A stretch of 64,000 bases of DNA from Flavobacterium sp. (GCA_020403245.1 JADBYA010000009.1:62001-126000), one strand, 5' to 3'. Numbered from the stretch's first letter, positions 50,290 through 60,178 are shown. Program-made: numbers and translations. Notes: generated by a model from the letters alone, not told the origin.

Positions 50290-53200
50290 ATGAAAAAACT
50301 ATTACTTTTAGTAGCTATTGCTTTTTTTGGTGTTCTAAATACAACTCATTCACAAGTTTGTGGAGGCATCTTTACCGATGCTGCTGGGCCAAATGCTAAT
50401 TATGCCAACAATTCTAATGTCACTACAACCATTTGCCCAACAAATCCTGGCGAGCTAGTAACCGTTACTTTCACCTCTTTTGATACAGAAGCCACGTGGG
50501 ATGGATTGTATGTTTATAATGGAAACGCTGTTGTTCCTGCAAATCAGATAGCTAGTACAAATCCTTCAGGAAATGTGCCTGGCGGATTGGCTGGAGCATA
50601 TTGGGGAACAACCATTCCTGGCCCATTTACTTCAACAGCTGCTGATGGCTGTTTAACATTTGTTTTCAGAAGTGATGCTTCTTCAAATAGATCAGGATGG
50701 GTTGCTAACGTAACTTGTGGACTACCGCCAACATGTCTAGCGCCAACAGCACTTGTATCAAGTGCTATAACTGCTAACGCTGCTACTCTATCATGGGTTA
50801 ATGGAGGCGTAGCTACTTCATGGGAAGTATTGGCATTGCCTTGTGGTTCTCCAGCACCTAATTCAAATACAACTGGCTGGACAGCTTCCTCAACTAATCC
50901 TTTTACATTTACTGGTTTAACTCCAGCTACTTGTTATGATTTTTATGTAAGAGGTAATTGTAGTTCAACGTCCAATGGCGTTAGTATGTGGTCTGGACCA
51001 AGAACAATTACAACACTTCCAGCACCACCTGCATGTGGCGGCACCTTTACCGATTCTGCTGGGCCAAATACTAATTATGCTAACAATTCTAATGTTACTA
51101 CTACCATTTGCCCAACAAATCCTGGCGAGGTAGTTACTGTAACCTTCGCCTCTTTTGATACAGAAGCCACTTGGGATGGATTGTATGTTTATAACGGAAA
51201 CGCTGTTGTTCCTGCAAATCAGATAGCCAGTACAAATCCTGCAGGAAATGTGCCTGGCGGATTGGCTGGAGCATATTGGGGAACAACCATTCCTGGCCCA
51301 TTTACTTCAACAGCTGCTGATGGCTGTTTAACATTTGTTTTTAGAAGTGATGGCTCTGCAAATAGACCAGGATGGGTTGCTAACGTAACATGTGGTCCAT
51401 TAGTAGATCCAAATTGTTTACCGCCAACTTCATTATTGGTGTCAAATATTACGCCCACTTCAGCCGTAATTGGATGGACAGCTACTGCTAATGAAACAAA
51501 TTGGATGTTAAATATTCAAATGGAAGGTTCCCCATCGACAACTATATTTGTTCAAAATAATCCTTTTGTTTTAACAAACTTATCTTGTAACTCAACCTAT
51601 GCGTTTTCTGTAAGTGCTGTTTGTAATGAGGGAACTTCGTTGGTATCAGCTCCAGTTATATTTATGACTTCCCCATGTGCACCACAACCAGGACAGCCAA
51701 TAAGTTTAACACAATGTTCTGATAATGGGCAAGCTTGTTTTGATTTAACTCAAAATAATATACATATTTTAGCAAATTTAAATCCTGCAGATTATACAAT
51801 TTCGTATCATGAAACTCAAACGGATGCTAGTGTTGGGGCAAATGCATTAATATCGCCCTATTGTGCTATTACCAATCCGCAAGTTATCTATGCTCGATTG
51901 GTAAATAATACTACTCAAGAGTTTCAAATTTTTACTTTTGAATTAATTGTAGTATCAGTTTCAAATACTATTACACAGCTTGGTAACATGGAACAATGTG
52001 ATGTTGATGGGAATGGTGTAATAACTTTTGATTTTACCACGAATTCAGCACAAATAAACACGACCAATACATTAACATATTATTCTAGTTTGGCGGATGC
52101 ACAAAATCAGATTAATCCATTGTTAACTGCTTTTAGTTTTGTAGTTAATGTACAGCCAAATCCTGTTCTATATTATATTAGAGAAACTGTTCCAAATGGT
52201 TGTGATATCATTTATAGTTTTCAGGTGAGAGCTTATGCTAATTGTAATGTTGCGTATACTTGTTCTGGTGCCAATTCGTTGTGTAATTCATTAGGTATTC
52301 CTTTTCAAAATACCACTAATGCTGGTTCAACAGGTCAAGCAGGTTGTTTAGGATCAACGCCTAACCAAACGTGGTTTTATTTGCCAATAAGTAATGCTGG
52401 GACTATAAATTTACAAATAAATCAAAATTCATTAAGCGGAACACCATTAGATGTAGATTATATAGTTTATGGTCCATTTTCTTCATTGACAAATGCATGT
52501 AGTCAGCTATCGCCAAACAATATTGTAAGTTGTAGTTATTCTGCAGCAGCAGTTGAATTTCCTATAATTCCTAATACACAACCAGGACAATATTATTTAA
52601 TGATGGTGACTAATTTTAGTAATCAACCAGGTTTGATTACAATTACAGAACTCTCCAATTCTGTTGGCGCCATTGATTGTTCAGGTTTACGATTAAATGC
52701 TTTCTTGGATAGTAATAATAACGGAACCAAAGATGTTGGTGAACAAAACTTCCCATTGGGACAGTTTATTTATGAAGTGAATGACGATGGAAATGTGCAC
52801 AACATTATATCTCCATCTGGAGTTTATAATATATATGACACCAATGCAACTAATTCGTATGATTTGAGTTATGCTATTGATCCAAATTATGTAGCATCTT
52901 ATGGAATTTCTACTGCTTCTTATAGTAATGTGAATGTTGTAATTGGTGCTGGAATGCAAACCTATAATTTTCCTATTACTATTACACAAAGCTACAATGA
53001 CTTGGCAGTAAACATTGTTCCACTTAATGCGCCAAGACCGGGGTTTACGTATCAAGAAAGAATTGTTTATACTAATTATGGTAATCAAACTATAGCATCG
53101 GGAACGGTAACGTTCACAAATGATGCTTTGGTGGCAATAACCGCAAACTCTCAAGTAGGGACAACTGCAACAGCCAATGGGTTTACTTATAATTTTACCA

Positions 53201-54057
53201 ATCTATTGCCATTTGAAACAAGAATCATTACCGTGACCATGCAAGTGCCAAATATTCCAACGGTCACTTTGGGGAATTTATTAACTTCTACTGCAAATAT
53301 TGCCCCTATAACAGGTGATGTAGTTCCTGCAAATAATACTTCTACTTGTTCTCAAATAATCATTGGGGCTTATGATCCTAATGACAAAATGGAATCGCAT
53401 GGAGAAAAGATTTTACATGCTTCTTTTACTTCAAATGATTATTTGTATTACACCATCCGTTTTGAAAATACAGGAACAGCAAGTGCCATCAATGTTAGAG
53501 TAAATGATGTGTTAGATTCAAAATTAGATGAAAATACGATTAGAATGATTAGTGCAAGTCACAATTATATTATGGATAGAGTGGATAACAATTTGACTTG
53601 GCGATTTGACAATATTCAATTGCCAGTTTCTGTTGCCGACACTAACATAGGAAAAGGGTATATTACATTCCAACTAAAACCTAGAGCGGGTTATGCAGTG
53701 GGTGATATTATTCCAAATACAGCTTCCATTTATTTTGATTTTAATCCACCTATAATTACGAACACGTTTAATACGGAGTTTGTTGCCCAACTTGGTATCA
53801 ATGATTTTGAGAATGGAGATTTTGTCTTCTATCCAAATCCTGTTGCTGATTTCATAACTATTTCGGTAAAAAATACTGGTTCAGTGGCCAACATAGCGGT
53901 TTATGATGTTCTTGGAAAACTGATAGTTTCTGAAAAACCAACTAGTGCTGCTTCAACACAAACAATTGATTTGTCTTCACTTTCAAGAGGCGTTTATCTG
54001 CTTGAAGTTACTTCGGATAGTAATTTGAAAGTGGTTAAGAAATTTGTAAAAAAATAG
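50290..54057 (+). CDS. Large T9SS-secreted protein with CUB-like, fibronectin III-like and C-terminal sorting domains
   Basis: A 1255-residue protein with signal peptide MKKLLLLVAIAFFGVLNTTHS. Two CUB-like domains (about 25-143 and 249-367, each with CGGxFTDxAGPN and TEATWDGLYVYNGNAVVPAN) flank a fibronectin III-like domain; another follows the second. Later come domains with Asp-rich turns (CDVDGNGVITFDF, DSNNNGTKDVGEQ), a DUF7619-like domain (YDPNDKMESHGEKI, IRFENTGTASA), and a T9SS type A sorting domain (FYPNPVADFITISV, KKFVKK). It is probably an adhesin or secreted enzyme partner at the cell surface. The start at 50290 gives the signal peptide. Confidence 0.88.
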   Translation: MKKLLLLVAIAFFGVLNTTHSQVCGGIFTDAAGPNANYANNSNVTTTICPTNPGELVTVTFTSFDTEATWDGLYVYNGNAVVPANQIASTNPSGNVPGGLAGAYWGTTIPGPFTSTAADGCLTFVFRSDASSNRSGWVANVTCGLPPTCLAPTALVSSAITANAATLSWVNGGVATSWEVLALPCGSPAPNSNTTGWTASSTNPFTFTGLTPATCYDFYVRGNCSSTSNGVSMWSGPRTITTLPAPPACGGTFTDSAGPNTNYANNSNVTTTICPTNPGEVVTVTFASFDTEATWDGLYVYNGNAVVPANQIASTNPAGNVPGGLAGAYWGTTIPGPFTSTAADGCLTFVFRSDGSANRPGWVANVTCGPLVDPNCLPPTSLLVSNITPTSAVIGWTATANETNWMLNIQMEGSPSTTIFVQNNPFVLTNLSCNSTYAFSVSAVCNEGTSLVSAPVIFMTSPCAPQPGQPISLTQCSDNGQACFDLTQNNIHILANLNPADYTISYHETQTDASVGANALISPYCAITNPQVIYARLVNNTTQEFQIFTFELIVVSVSNTITQLGNMEQCDVDGNGVITFDFTTNSAQINTTNTLTYYSSLADAQNQINPLLTAFSFVVNVQPNPVLYYIRETVPNGCDIIYSFQVRAYANCNVAYTCSGANSLCNSLGIPFQNTTNAGSTGQAGCLGSTPNQTWFYLPISNAGTINLQINQNSLSGTPLDVDYIVYGPFSSLTNACSQLSPNNIVSCSYSAAAVEFPIIPNTQPGQYYLMMVTNFSNQPGLITITELSNSVGAIDCSGLRLNAFLDSNNNGTKDVGEQNFPLGQFIYEVNDDGNVHNIISPSGVYNIYDTNATNSYDLSYAIDPNYVASYGISTASYSNVNVVIGAGMQTYNFPITITQSYNDLAVNIVPLNAPRPGFTYQERIVYTNYGNQTIASGTVTFTNDALVAITANSQVGTTATANGFTYNFTNLLPFETRIITVTMQVPNIPTVTLGNLLTSTANIAPITGDVVPANNTSTCSQIIIGAYDPNDKMESHGEKILHASFTSNDYLYYTIRFENTGTASAINVRVNDVLDSKLDENTIRMISASHNYIMDRVDNNLTWRFDNIQLPVSVADTNIGKGYITFQLKPRAGYAVGDIIPNTASIYFDFNPPIITNTFNTEFVAQLGINDFENGDFVFYPNPVADFITISVKNTGSVANIAVYDVLGKLIVSEKPTSAASTQTIDLSSLSRGVYLLEVTSDSNLKVVKKFVKK

Positions 54058-54078
54058 ATTTTTAGGATTTATAAATTG

Positions 54079-54124
54079 GAAAAGCTCTTATCCCGACACT
54101 ACGGGATTTGGAGCTTTTCATTTT
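54079..54124 (+). terminator. Terminator of the large T9SS gene
   Basis: GAAAAGCTC and GAGCTTTTC form the outer stem, with TCCCGACACTACGGGA nested in the loop. A T run follows. Confidence 0.75.
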
Positions 54125-54192
54125 TTAATAAACCAAAGTGGTAGTAAATATAATTTCTTATTTTTGAAACTGTTAATCGATTGAAATCATTC

Positions 54193-54669
54193 ATGAAAAA
54201 AGCAATTGCTTTATTTTTAGTCTCACTTTGTTTTTCCTGCCAATACTTTGAGAAGAAAGTTCCTTCTGAAAAGGAGTTGTTGGAGCAACAAATGAAGGAA
54301 ATCAATTGGAAGGAAGTAGATGAATATCCATCGGTGGTGGATTGTGAAAAGCTGAAAGACAAAGAGCAACAGAAACAATGTTTTTTTGATTTTTTAACAG
54401 CAACTATTCAAGAGAAATTGGCAGTGGATACGCTGTCTAACTTGTTTCCTCAGCTCGATACAATTGAAGTAAAGGTTACTGTTTTACCCAATGCCTTGCT
54501 ACAGTTTGAACCTCAATTCCCAAAAGATTCTGTGGCGTATGATACTATTAAAATTGATAGTATTCTTCATGCTCGATTGGTGGATTTCCCAAAAGTGAAC
54601 CCTGCGATTAAACGAGGTATTCCTGTAAAAACGCAATTTGTGTTGCCTGTTATTATTAAGCAGGAGTAG
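54193..54669 (+). CDS. Small lipoprotein, possibly related to the TonB C-terminal pattern
   Basis: A 158-residue protein with lipobox FSC after a hydrophobic start (ATG at 54193; the TTG at 54181 adds four residues). The block VDEYPSVVDCEKLKDKEQQK, followed by CFFDFLTATIQEKL, resembles the P-x-x-C-E motif before the TonB C-terminal domain of Bacteroidota. The two Cys in this block may form a disulfide. Function unknown. Confidence 0.65.
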   Translation: MKKAIALFLVSLCFSCQYFEKKVPSEKELLEQQMKEINWKEVDEYPSVVDCEKLKDKEQQKQCFFDFLTATIQEKLAVDTLSNLFPQLDTIEVKVTVLPNALLQFEPQFPKDSVAYDTIKIDSILHARLVDFPKVNPAIKRGIPVKTQFVLPVIIKQE

Positions 54670-54750
54670 CTACTTTTTAAATACTCTCCCTTTCCAAGAA
54701 AAATTGCCAAATAAAGAGTAAATTCCAACTAAACTGCTGTAGAATGGATA
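54670..54750 (-). pseudogene. Duplicated 3' end of a glycosyltransferase gene
   Basis: About 81 bp that match the last 27 codons of the glycosyltransferase at 57469-58653, with about 5 mismatches, in the same orientation. The fragment ends in TAG instead of TAA. It encodes no complete domain. It marks the left side of a 2.7-kb segment whose right side is the intact gene. Confidence 0.8.
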
Positions 54751-54918
54751 GAGATAATGGTTACTGAGGTGATTAGGAAATCGACGTCTTTTGTGCTGTA
54801 TTTTCTAACTGGTATTGTCATAATGTATATTTTTTAATGTTGTTAATTTTTTTTGGATTGGTTTTTAAATGGCACGGATTGGTATGAATTCATGCCATTT
54901 TGATTTAGTCTTGTTTTT
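54751..54918. other. Noncoding gap left of the 54919 gene
   Basis: AT-rich with no supported gene. The stretch ATGGCACGGATTGGTATG near 54869 resembles a common intergenic word in this group. Confidence 0.4.
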
Positions 54919-55470
54919 TTAGGTAAGCGTTAAAGGAATATTTAAATACCAAATCCATTTACCTTTTTCTTTTTTAAAAATTGTCACTGTATATGCACCA
55001 CATTCTGTTAAATTACAGGTATTTTCTCTAAATAAAAAAGCAGTTTTTTTGTCTTCTGAAAATAAAGGGAGGCTGAAACCAACCCTTTTTCTCTTGTTTA
55101 TTAAACCAAATTTGATTAATTCATACTTTTTTAAATATTTTATTTCTTCAAAATTCCATTTTGAAATTGGTCTATTTTGTTTAATGAAATAATCAAAATC
55201 AGTTTTCTTAATAAGCTTTTTTAACTTCTTTTTACCATTTTTACCCAGAGGAACATATTTGTAGTTTTCGAGAAAATTTTTAGTAAAAAAAACTTTTTTT
55301 TCTTTAAAATCAAGAGTTTCTTCATATAGAAAAACAGTATCGTTTTTTTCTAAATCAACTATTTGAGGAATGATATCGTTAATTAATTTATAATCATTTT
55401 CAGTAGAGATTTGACAAAAAATGTTACTAGGCAAAAGTATAAATGCGATTAAAGTTATTATTGATTTCAT
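54919..55470 (-). CDS. Exported protein of unknown function
   Basis: A 183-residue protein with signal peptide MKSIITLIAFILLPSNIFCQ (start 55470). The body is Lys-rich and aromatic (ENYKYVPLGKNGKKKLKKLI) and contains ENTCNLTECGAYTV with two Cys. I do not recognise a family. It follows the HExxH gene on the same strand, with 11 bp between them. Confidence 0.6.
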   Translation of the reverse strand: MKSIITLIAFILLPSNIFCQISTENDYKLINDIIPQIVDLEKNDTVFLYEETLDFKEKKVFFTKNFLENYKYVPLGKNGKKKLKKLIKKTDFDYFIKQNRPISKWNFEEIKYLKKYELIKFGLINKRKRVGFSLPLFSEDKKTAFLFRENTCNLTECGAYTVTIFKKEKGKWIWYLNIPLTLT

Positions 55471-55481
55471 GATTTTATTTA

Positions 55482-56408
55482 TTATGGGCAAGCAATGGTT
55501 CCCCTTGGAGAATTGTTGTTGTTGTACTCTGAACTTATAACTTCTAATATTCTATCTTTATCATCATCAGTTAAATTATCATTGAAAGCGCTTGTTCCAG
55601 TTAATCCACCCCATGCCATATCATCATAAAATTGTTGAGGTAATGTATATCCTTTTATTTCGCCAAATTCTTTTAATGCAAGTGCTATTTCTTCCACCAT
55701 ATTTTCTAGAGTAAAAATGTGATGGTGAGTATCGTTTAAGTTGTTATTAAATTGAGAATAATAAGTATTCACAAGATTAATATAACTTTTATCGATATTC
55801 TTGTATTTATAAACACTAACTAAGTATGCATGAAAACATTCATGAATTAGAGTTTTAGCAATTGATAAATCCGTAGAAATATTAATATATTCTTCATTTA
55901 ATGTTGTTAAGGCAGTATTTCCTGGCTGGATAGATGGAGCTGTGCTAGCTGGATTATTTGCAGTTAACGGTCCTAATTGAATTTTCCAATTAAAGTTTAA
56001 AGGTATTGGATTTGTACCTGAGAATTTTGCGATTACTTTACCAAATTTACCGTTTTCTAATAATTTTAATGTATTTACAATATTATCAATACATGGAGGT
56101 AAAGTGGTAGTTATTTGATTATCTAGGTTTTCGGATATAAAAAGCCCAATACTATCAGAAACAATTCCATTAAGTGCTTCTTTAACAAAAGTGTTCTTAT
56201 CAGTACTGCATCCATTTTCATCGCCTGCTACATAATAAAGAATATCATTATAAATAGGTGCATTATTGCTTTGTTGTTGGTACATCCAAGCTTGTTGTTC
56301 GTCATTTAATTCATTTAAGAAATTCTTACTACATTCTTCTAATGGAACTAGAATGCCAATTTCGGTGTCCGGTGCGCAAGGGTTCTGCGGGATTAACAGG
56401 TTTGATTG
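55482..56408 (-). pseudogene. 3' part of a frameshifted HExxH metallopeptidase-like lipoprotein gene
   Basis: This frame is open from 56408 and encodes NPCAPDTEIGILVPLEECSK, then DEQQAWMYQQ and a helical domain with KTLIHECFHAYLV. HECFH is an HExxH zinc-protease motif, and ENMVEEIALALKEF downstream could provide a third ligand. The first ATG in this frame is at 56285, too late for a signal peptide. The export signal is in the other frame (56329-57168). Together they make one protein broken by a one-base shift somewhere in 56372-56411. Confidence 0.7.
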
Positions 56409-57168
56409 CTAGTCTGTTAAATACAGGAGGGTTCCAATAAATCCAATTTGGAGCTCCAGTATTATTACCATTTGTATTTGTAGGGTTGGTTTCATTAAAA
56501 TCAGATATTGGGACTATAATTACATAAACATATTGGTAGATTCCTGCTGTACCGCCTCCACCGGGAGCACCTCCGGTTCCTGCACCTTCTACGGGTATGT
56601 ATCCATTCCATGTGCCACCACCACCATTATTAGAAGGAATATCTTGCACATTAATAATTAATTCTGGATCGGGGCAAGGATCATCAGAGAATATGGGAGT
56701 AAATTTAATTGTGCCTTGAAATTGTGTAATGTCTTTATTGAGTTTATAGTGTTGGGCAAATTGTTCTGTCATATTATACTCAATAACTTTAATAGTAGTA
56801 TAAGAGTCTTTTTCTTGAAGTACTAGATTAGCAAATTTTAAATCTGTTTCTTCTGGAAGTTCTATTTTCAAGGTATAATTTTCCTTCCCGTAGGTATCAA
56901 TAATTTTTAGTATTTCATCGTAGCTTATATTTCCAATGTTTAATGAAATTGTTCTTGCAAACTCGTTACTGCTTAATGAGTTTTGAGAATTAAGAATTTT
57001 TTTTATTCGTAGGGCTACTTTTTCAGCTTCTTTACCTCTAAGCATTTCTGTTTTGGAGGTTTTGTTTTTTTTAATACTCTGCTCATACAACTCTTTTTCG
57101 CAACTCAAGAAGAAGAATAAGGAACAAATGAGGGTTAATTTTAGGGTTGTTTTAATTCTGTTTTTCAT
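56329..57168 (-). pseudogene. 5' part of the frameshifted lipoprotein gene
   Basis: A 279-residue open frame with lipobox FFLSC at residue 23. The middle has a YKLNKDITQFQGTIKFTP segment and a Gly-rich stretch (NNGGGGTWNGY). After NWIYWNPPVFNRLAIKP the sequence leaves the expected path (PLRTGHRNWHSSS), while the natural continuation (DTEIGILVPLEEC) is in the next frame. A real product would need the two joined. It may be a true pseudogene or a sequencing or assembly error. Confidence 0.7.
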
Positions 57169-57468
57169 AAATTTGTATTGTTAAAATTAATAAAGGTGAG
57201 ATGTTATATTTTTTTGACTGTGAGAGCTGTCCGCCTAGCGGATGGCTTTCTTTTTTTTGATGGGTTCTTTATTTCATTTAATTATTATTTTGAGAATTAA
57301 TAGTTGCTAAATAAAATGTTATTCGCTTGAAAATAAGCTAACAGAAGCTCGTGTAGACTAGAGGTGGTAATTGTCTAAATGAACTGTTTTTAAATTTCGT
57401 TAAACCAAAAGTAAAAAATGTTTTTCAAAAAAAAAAAAAAAAAAAAACTTACAAATATTTTTGATTTA
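57169..57468. other. Noncoding gap with hairpin and poly-A run
   Basis: No gene seen. A hairpin (GCTGTCCGCCTAGCGGATGGC, 57224-57244) runs into an interrupted T tract, and a homopolymer of 21 A lies at 57427-57447, just past the glycosyltransferase stop. The A run (T run on the minus strand) may help end transcription of that gene. Confidence 0.55.
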
Positions 57469-58653
57469 TTACTTTTTAAACGTTCTCCCTTTCCAAGAAA
57501 AACTTCCAAATAAAGAGTAAATTCCAACTAAACTGCTGTAGAATGGATAAAGCAAACTGGAAGCCAAAGGCAATAACCATTTTCCTTTTAGTAAGTATGT
57601 GTTGGCTTTGTAAAGCAAGATATAATCAACTACATATTTTATACTATATACAAAAAACAAATTCCAAATTCCAAATTCCAAATTCCAATGATTGTCATCC
57701 CGAGCGTAGTCGAGGGAATTTGTATTTCTCCCAAAAACTATTAAAAAGCAGCCTATAACCAAACTCAAGTTCATCAGCAATACAATAACGGCCAAAAATT
57801 TCGCATAAGTACTACTGTAACCAGTAGTTTTACTTGCCCAACGAACGCGTTGCATGAAAAGTTGAAACAAATCGTTTTCGGGTTTTGTAGTAACGATGAA
57901 GTCATTATTTTTTAAGTAGTGCACTTTTTCTAAATTGGCACTAACTGCTTTTTGCAATAGCAATACATCATCGCCGCTAGCTTTGTCATTAATCCCACCA
58001 AAACCGCCAATTTTGGTAAAGAAATTTTTAGTATAGGCAAAATTAGCGCCATTACACATAAACGGTTTATTGATGCCAAAACTTCCAATGGTAGTTCCCT
58101 GCAAACTCAGTAAATCCAATTGCTGAAAATGATGGAACCAGTTGTTTTTGGTTTTATAAACAACGGCACCAACAATCATTTCAACCTCATTATTTTGAAT
58201 ATAGTTATCCAAAGTGAGCAGCCAGTTTTTATTTACGATACAATCGGCATCCGTGGTAACAATCCAATCGTGTTTGGCAATGGGCATTGCTCTGCCGAGA
58301 GCATCTTTTTTGGGCGAATTGGACAGCCGAAGATTTTCCAGAAGCGTGGTGTCCAGATATTCGTGCTCTAATCGCCAACGAATACAAACCCGCTCTGAAC
58401 TATCCGTAGAAAAATCATCAACCAAAATGACTTCGATTAACTTATATGGATAATTGAGTTTGGAAAAGGATTGTAAAAGCTTGGGTAAATTTTTTTCTTC
58501 GTTTCGAAAAGGAACGATGATAGTGAAAGCTGTTTTTGGAGAAACATCTGTTCTAATAAATGTTTTCACTTTGTTATACCCCAAAATTAATTGGATAATA
58601 AAAAAGGCATAGATTAATAAAATCAGATAAAAACAATAAGTAATTAATTCCAT
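57469..58653 (-). CDS. Family 2 glycosyltransferase, membrane-associated
   Basis: A 394-residue protein. A hydrophobic N-terminal segment (YCFYLILLIYAFFIIQLILG) is followed by a GT-A domain with TIIVPFRNEEKNLPKL, DDFSTDSS, TTDADC (DxD) and QRVRWASKTTGYS near residue 270. C-terminal hydrophobic segments anchor it. It resembles processive or lipid-linked GT2 enzymes. Between two of those segments, residues about 310-330 (SLDYARDDNHWNLEFGIWNL) are encoded by two intergenic repeat families inserted in frame. It overlaps the flippase-like gene upstream by 10 bp. Confidence 0.85.
   Translation of the reverse strand: MELITYCFYLILLIYAFFIIQLILGYNKVKTFIRTDVSPKTAFTIIVPFRNEEKNLPKLLQSFSKLNYPYKLIEVILVDDFSTDSSERVCIRWRLEHEYLDTTLLENLRLSNSPKKDALGRAMPIAKHDWIVTTDADCIVNKNWLLTLDNYIQNNEVEMIVGAVVYKTKNNWFHHFQQLDLLSLQGTTIGSFGINKPFMCNGANFAYTKNFFTKIGGFGGINDKASGDDVLLLQKAVSANLEKVHYLKNNDFIVTTKPENDLFQLFMQRVRWASKTTGYSSTYAKFLAVIVLLMNLSLVIGCFLIVFGRNTNSLDYARDDNHWNLEFGIWNLFFVYSIKYVVDYILLYKANTYLLKGKWLLPLASSLLYPFYSSLVGIYSLFGSFSWKGRTFKK
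57661..57717. repeat. Two intergenic repeat types inside the glycosyltransferase gene
   Basis: ATTCCAA occurs four times in tandem (57661-57688), then TCATCCCGAGCGTAGTCGAGGGA follows (57694-57717). The first is the word of the inverted repeats at 39815 and 43032. The second recurs in hemW at 60944. The length keeps the frame open. Confidence 0.85.
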
Positions 58654-59567
58654 TTTGGTTTAAATTTTAAGACAAAATAACTTCCGATAACGACAGGCAA
58701 AACCACGTTCAAAAACCACATTAGCGTGCTAATGAAAACGACAATCCATTCATTAACACCTAATTTTCCGAAGAAGAAAACAGCTACACTTCCTTTTACG
58801 GCAAAGTCCAAAAACTGAAAACTCGGTAGTGAGGAAGCCAAAAAATAAACCGTTGCGATGGTTGCCATCATGGTTACATAAGGTAAATCTACATCAAAAG
58901 CGAGAAATAAAAAATAGTATTGATGCGAAAAAATCAAATAGCGACAAAGAGCTAGTAGATTATTTTTCTGATGAATTCGTTTGGGAATTTCGTTTATTTT
59001 CTGAATTAGTTTTTCTATAGAATATCCTTTTACTTTTATGTTTTTGGAAAGAAAAGAAAATAGAACAAAGAAAATAGAAAAGCCCATGATAGCTAAAGAC
59101 CATTTCCAATAGCCAATAATAAAAAGTCCAATAGTTCCAAAAATGATAGTTAGAATCATCTGAATTCCGTTGCAGATGAGATTCAAGAAAATGACTTTTT
59201 TGGTTTTCTTTTTATCAAAATACAATGCTTTTCCGGCGTATTCGCCTAACCCATTTGGTGTAAAAATCCCAGCCGTTAATGCTCCGAGAACTTGCTTCGT
59301 CGATTCGCCAACTGAAATGGGTTTTAAAAAAGAAACCAGATTTTGCCATTTTAAAATTTCTAAATACCGATTGGCAACACTGAAGGAAAGCAAAAATAAA
59401 GCTCCAGAAAACGATTGGTTATCATAAAGCAAACTGTGGAATTTTACCCAATCGAGTTTGTCATTATTGGCTAATTGATCGTAGATGAAATAAAAAGCAA
59501 CAGATACAATCAAAAGTTTGACCAGAAAAACAACGAATTGCTTAGCTTTGTGAGGAATTGATATCAT
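58644..59567 (-). CDS. Flippase-like membrane protein (LPG synthase N-domain type)
   Basis: A 307-residue integral membrane protein with about seven or eight hydrophobic segments. The motif GVLTAGIFTPNGLGEYAGKAL-like region (LTAGIFTPNGLGEYAGKALY) matches the GGxxPxPxGxGExA-type loop of the YbhN/UPF0104 family. It may flip a lipid-linked substrate made by the adjacent glycosyltransferase (inference). The start at 59567 (MISIPHKAK) is preferred; the longer reading to 59630 runs through a repeat-like stretch and overlaps ruvC. Confidence 0.8.
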   Translation of the reverse strand: MISIPHKAKQFVVFLVKLLIVSVAFYFIYDQLANNDKLDWVKFHSLLYDNQSFSGALFLLSFSVANRYLEILKWQNLVSFLKPISVGESTKQVLGALTAGIFTPNGLGEYAGKALYFDKKKTKKVIFLNLICNGIQMILTIIFGTIGLFIIGYWKWSLAIMGFSIFFVLFSFLSKNIKVKGYSIEKLIQKINEIPKRIHQKNNLLALCRYLIFSHQYYFLFLAFDVDLPYVTMMATIATVYFLASSLPSFQFLDFAVKGSVAVFFFGKLGVNEWIVVFISTLMWFLNVVLPVVIGSYFVLKFKPKWN

Positions 59568-59623
59568 GTTTGCAAAGAAACAAAACTTTGAACTTGAAAC
59601 TCGAAACCTGAAACAAAAAACTT

Positions 59624-60178
59624 TTGGCAAACGAACGCATCATATTAGGAATTGACCCTGGAACCACCATTATGGGTTTTGGGCTAATCAAAGTGGTCAA
59701 CAAAAAAATGGAATTCATTCAGTTGAACGAACTACAATTGTCTAAATATGACAATCATTACCAACGATTAAAACTCATTTTCGAAAGAACTATTGAACTT
59801 ATCGATACCCATCATCCTGACGAAATAGCTATTGAAGCACCGTTTTTTGGGAAGAATGTACAATCGATGCTCAAACTTGGGCGAGCACAAGGCGTGGCAA
59901 TGGCAGCCGGACTTTCGAGAGGTATTCCCATTACAGAATACGAACCCAAAAAGATAAAAATGGCTATCACCGGAAACGGAAACGCCAGCAAAGAGCAAGT
60001 GGCTAAAATGCTACAACAGCTTTTGGGACTGAAAGAACTACCCAAAAATCTCGACTCTACCGATGGTTTGGCAGCAGCAGTTTGTCATTTTTTCAATTCC
60101 GGTAAAACCGTTGGCGAAAAAAGTTATACGGGTTGGGATGCTTTTGTGAAAAATAATGAAGAGCGAATAAAGAAGTAG
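59624..60178 (+). CDS. ruvC: Holliday junction resolvase RuvC
   Basis: A 184-residue nuclease. Catalytic acids are seen in LGIDPGTT (Asp), AIEAPFF (Glu) and LDSTDGLAAAVCHF (Asp). The start codon is TTG at 59624, which gives the usual MANERIILGIDPGT; no ATG is available upstream. The last base of the stop codon begins the inverted repeat around the next gene. Confidence 0.94.
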   Translation: MANERIILGIDPGTTIMGFGLIKVVNKKMEFIQLNELQLSKYDNHYQRLKLIFERTIELIDTHHPDEIAIEAPFFGKNVQSMLKLGRAQGVAMAAGLSRGIPITEYEPKKIKMAITGNGNASKEQVAKMLQQLLGLKELPKNLDSTDGLAAAVCHFFNSGKTVGEKSYTGWDAFVKNNEERIKK

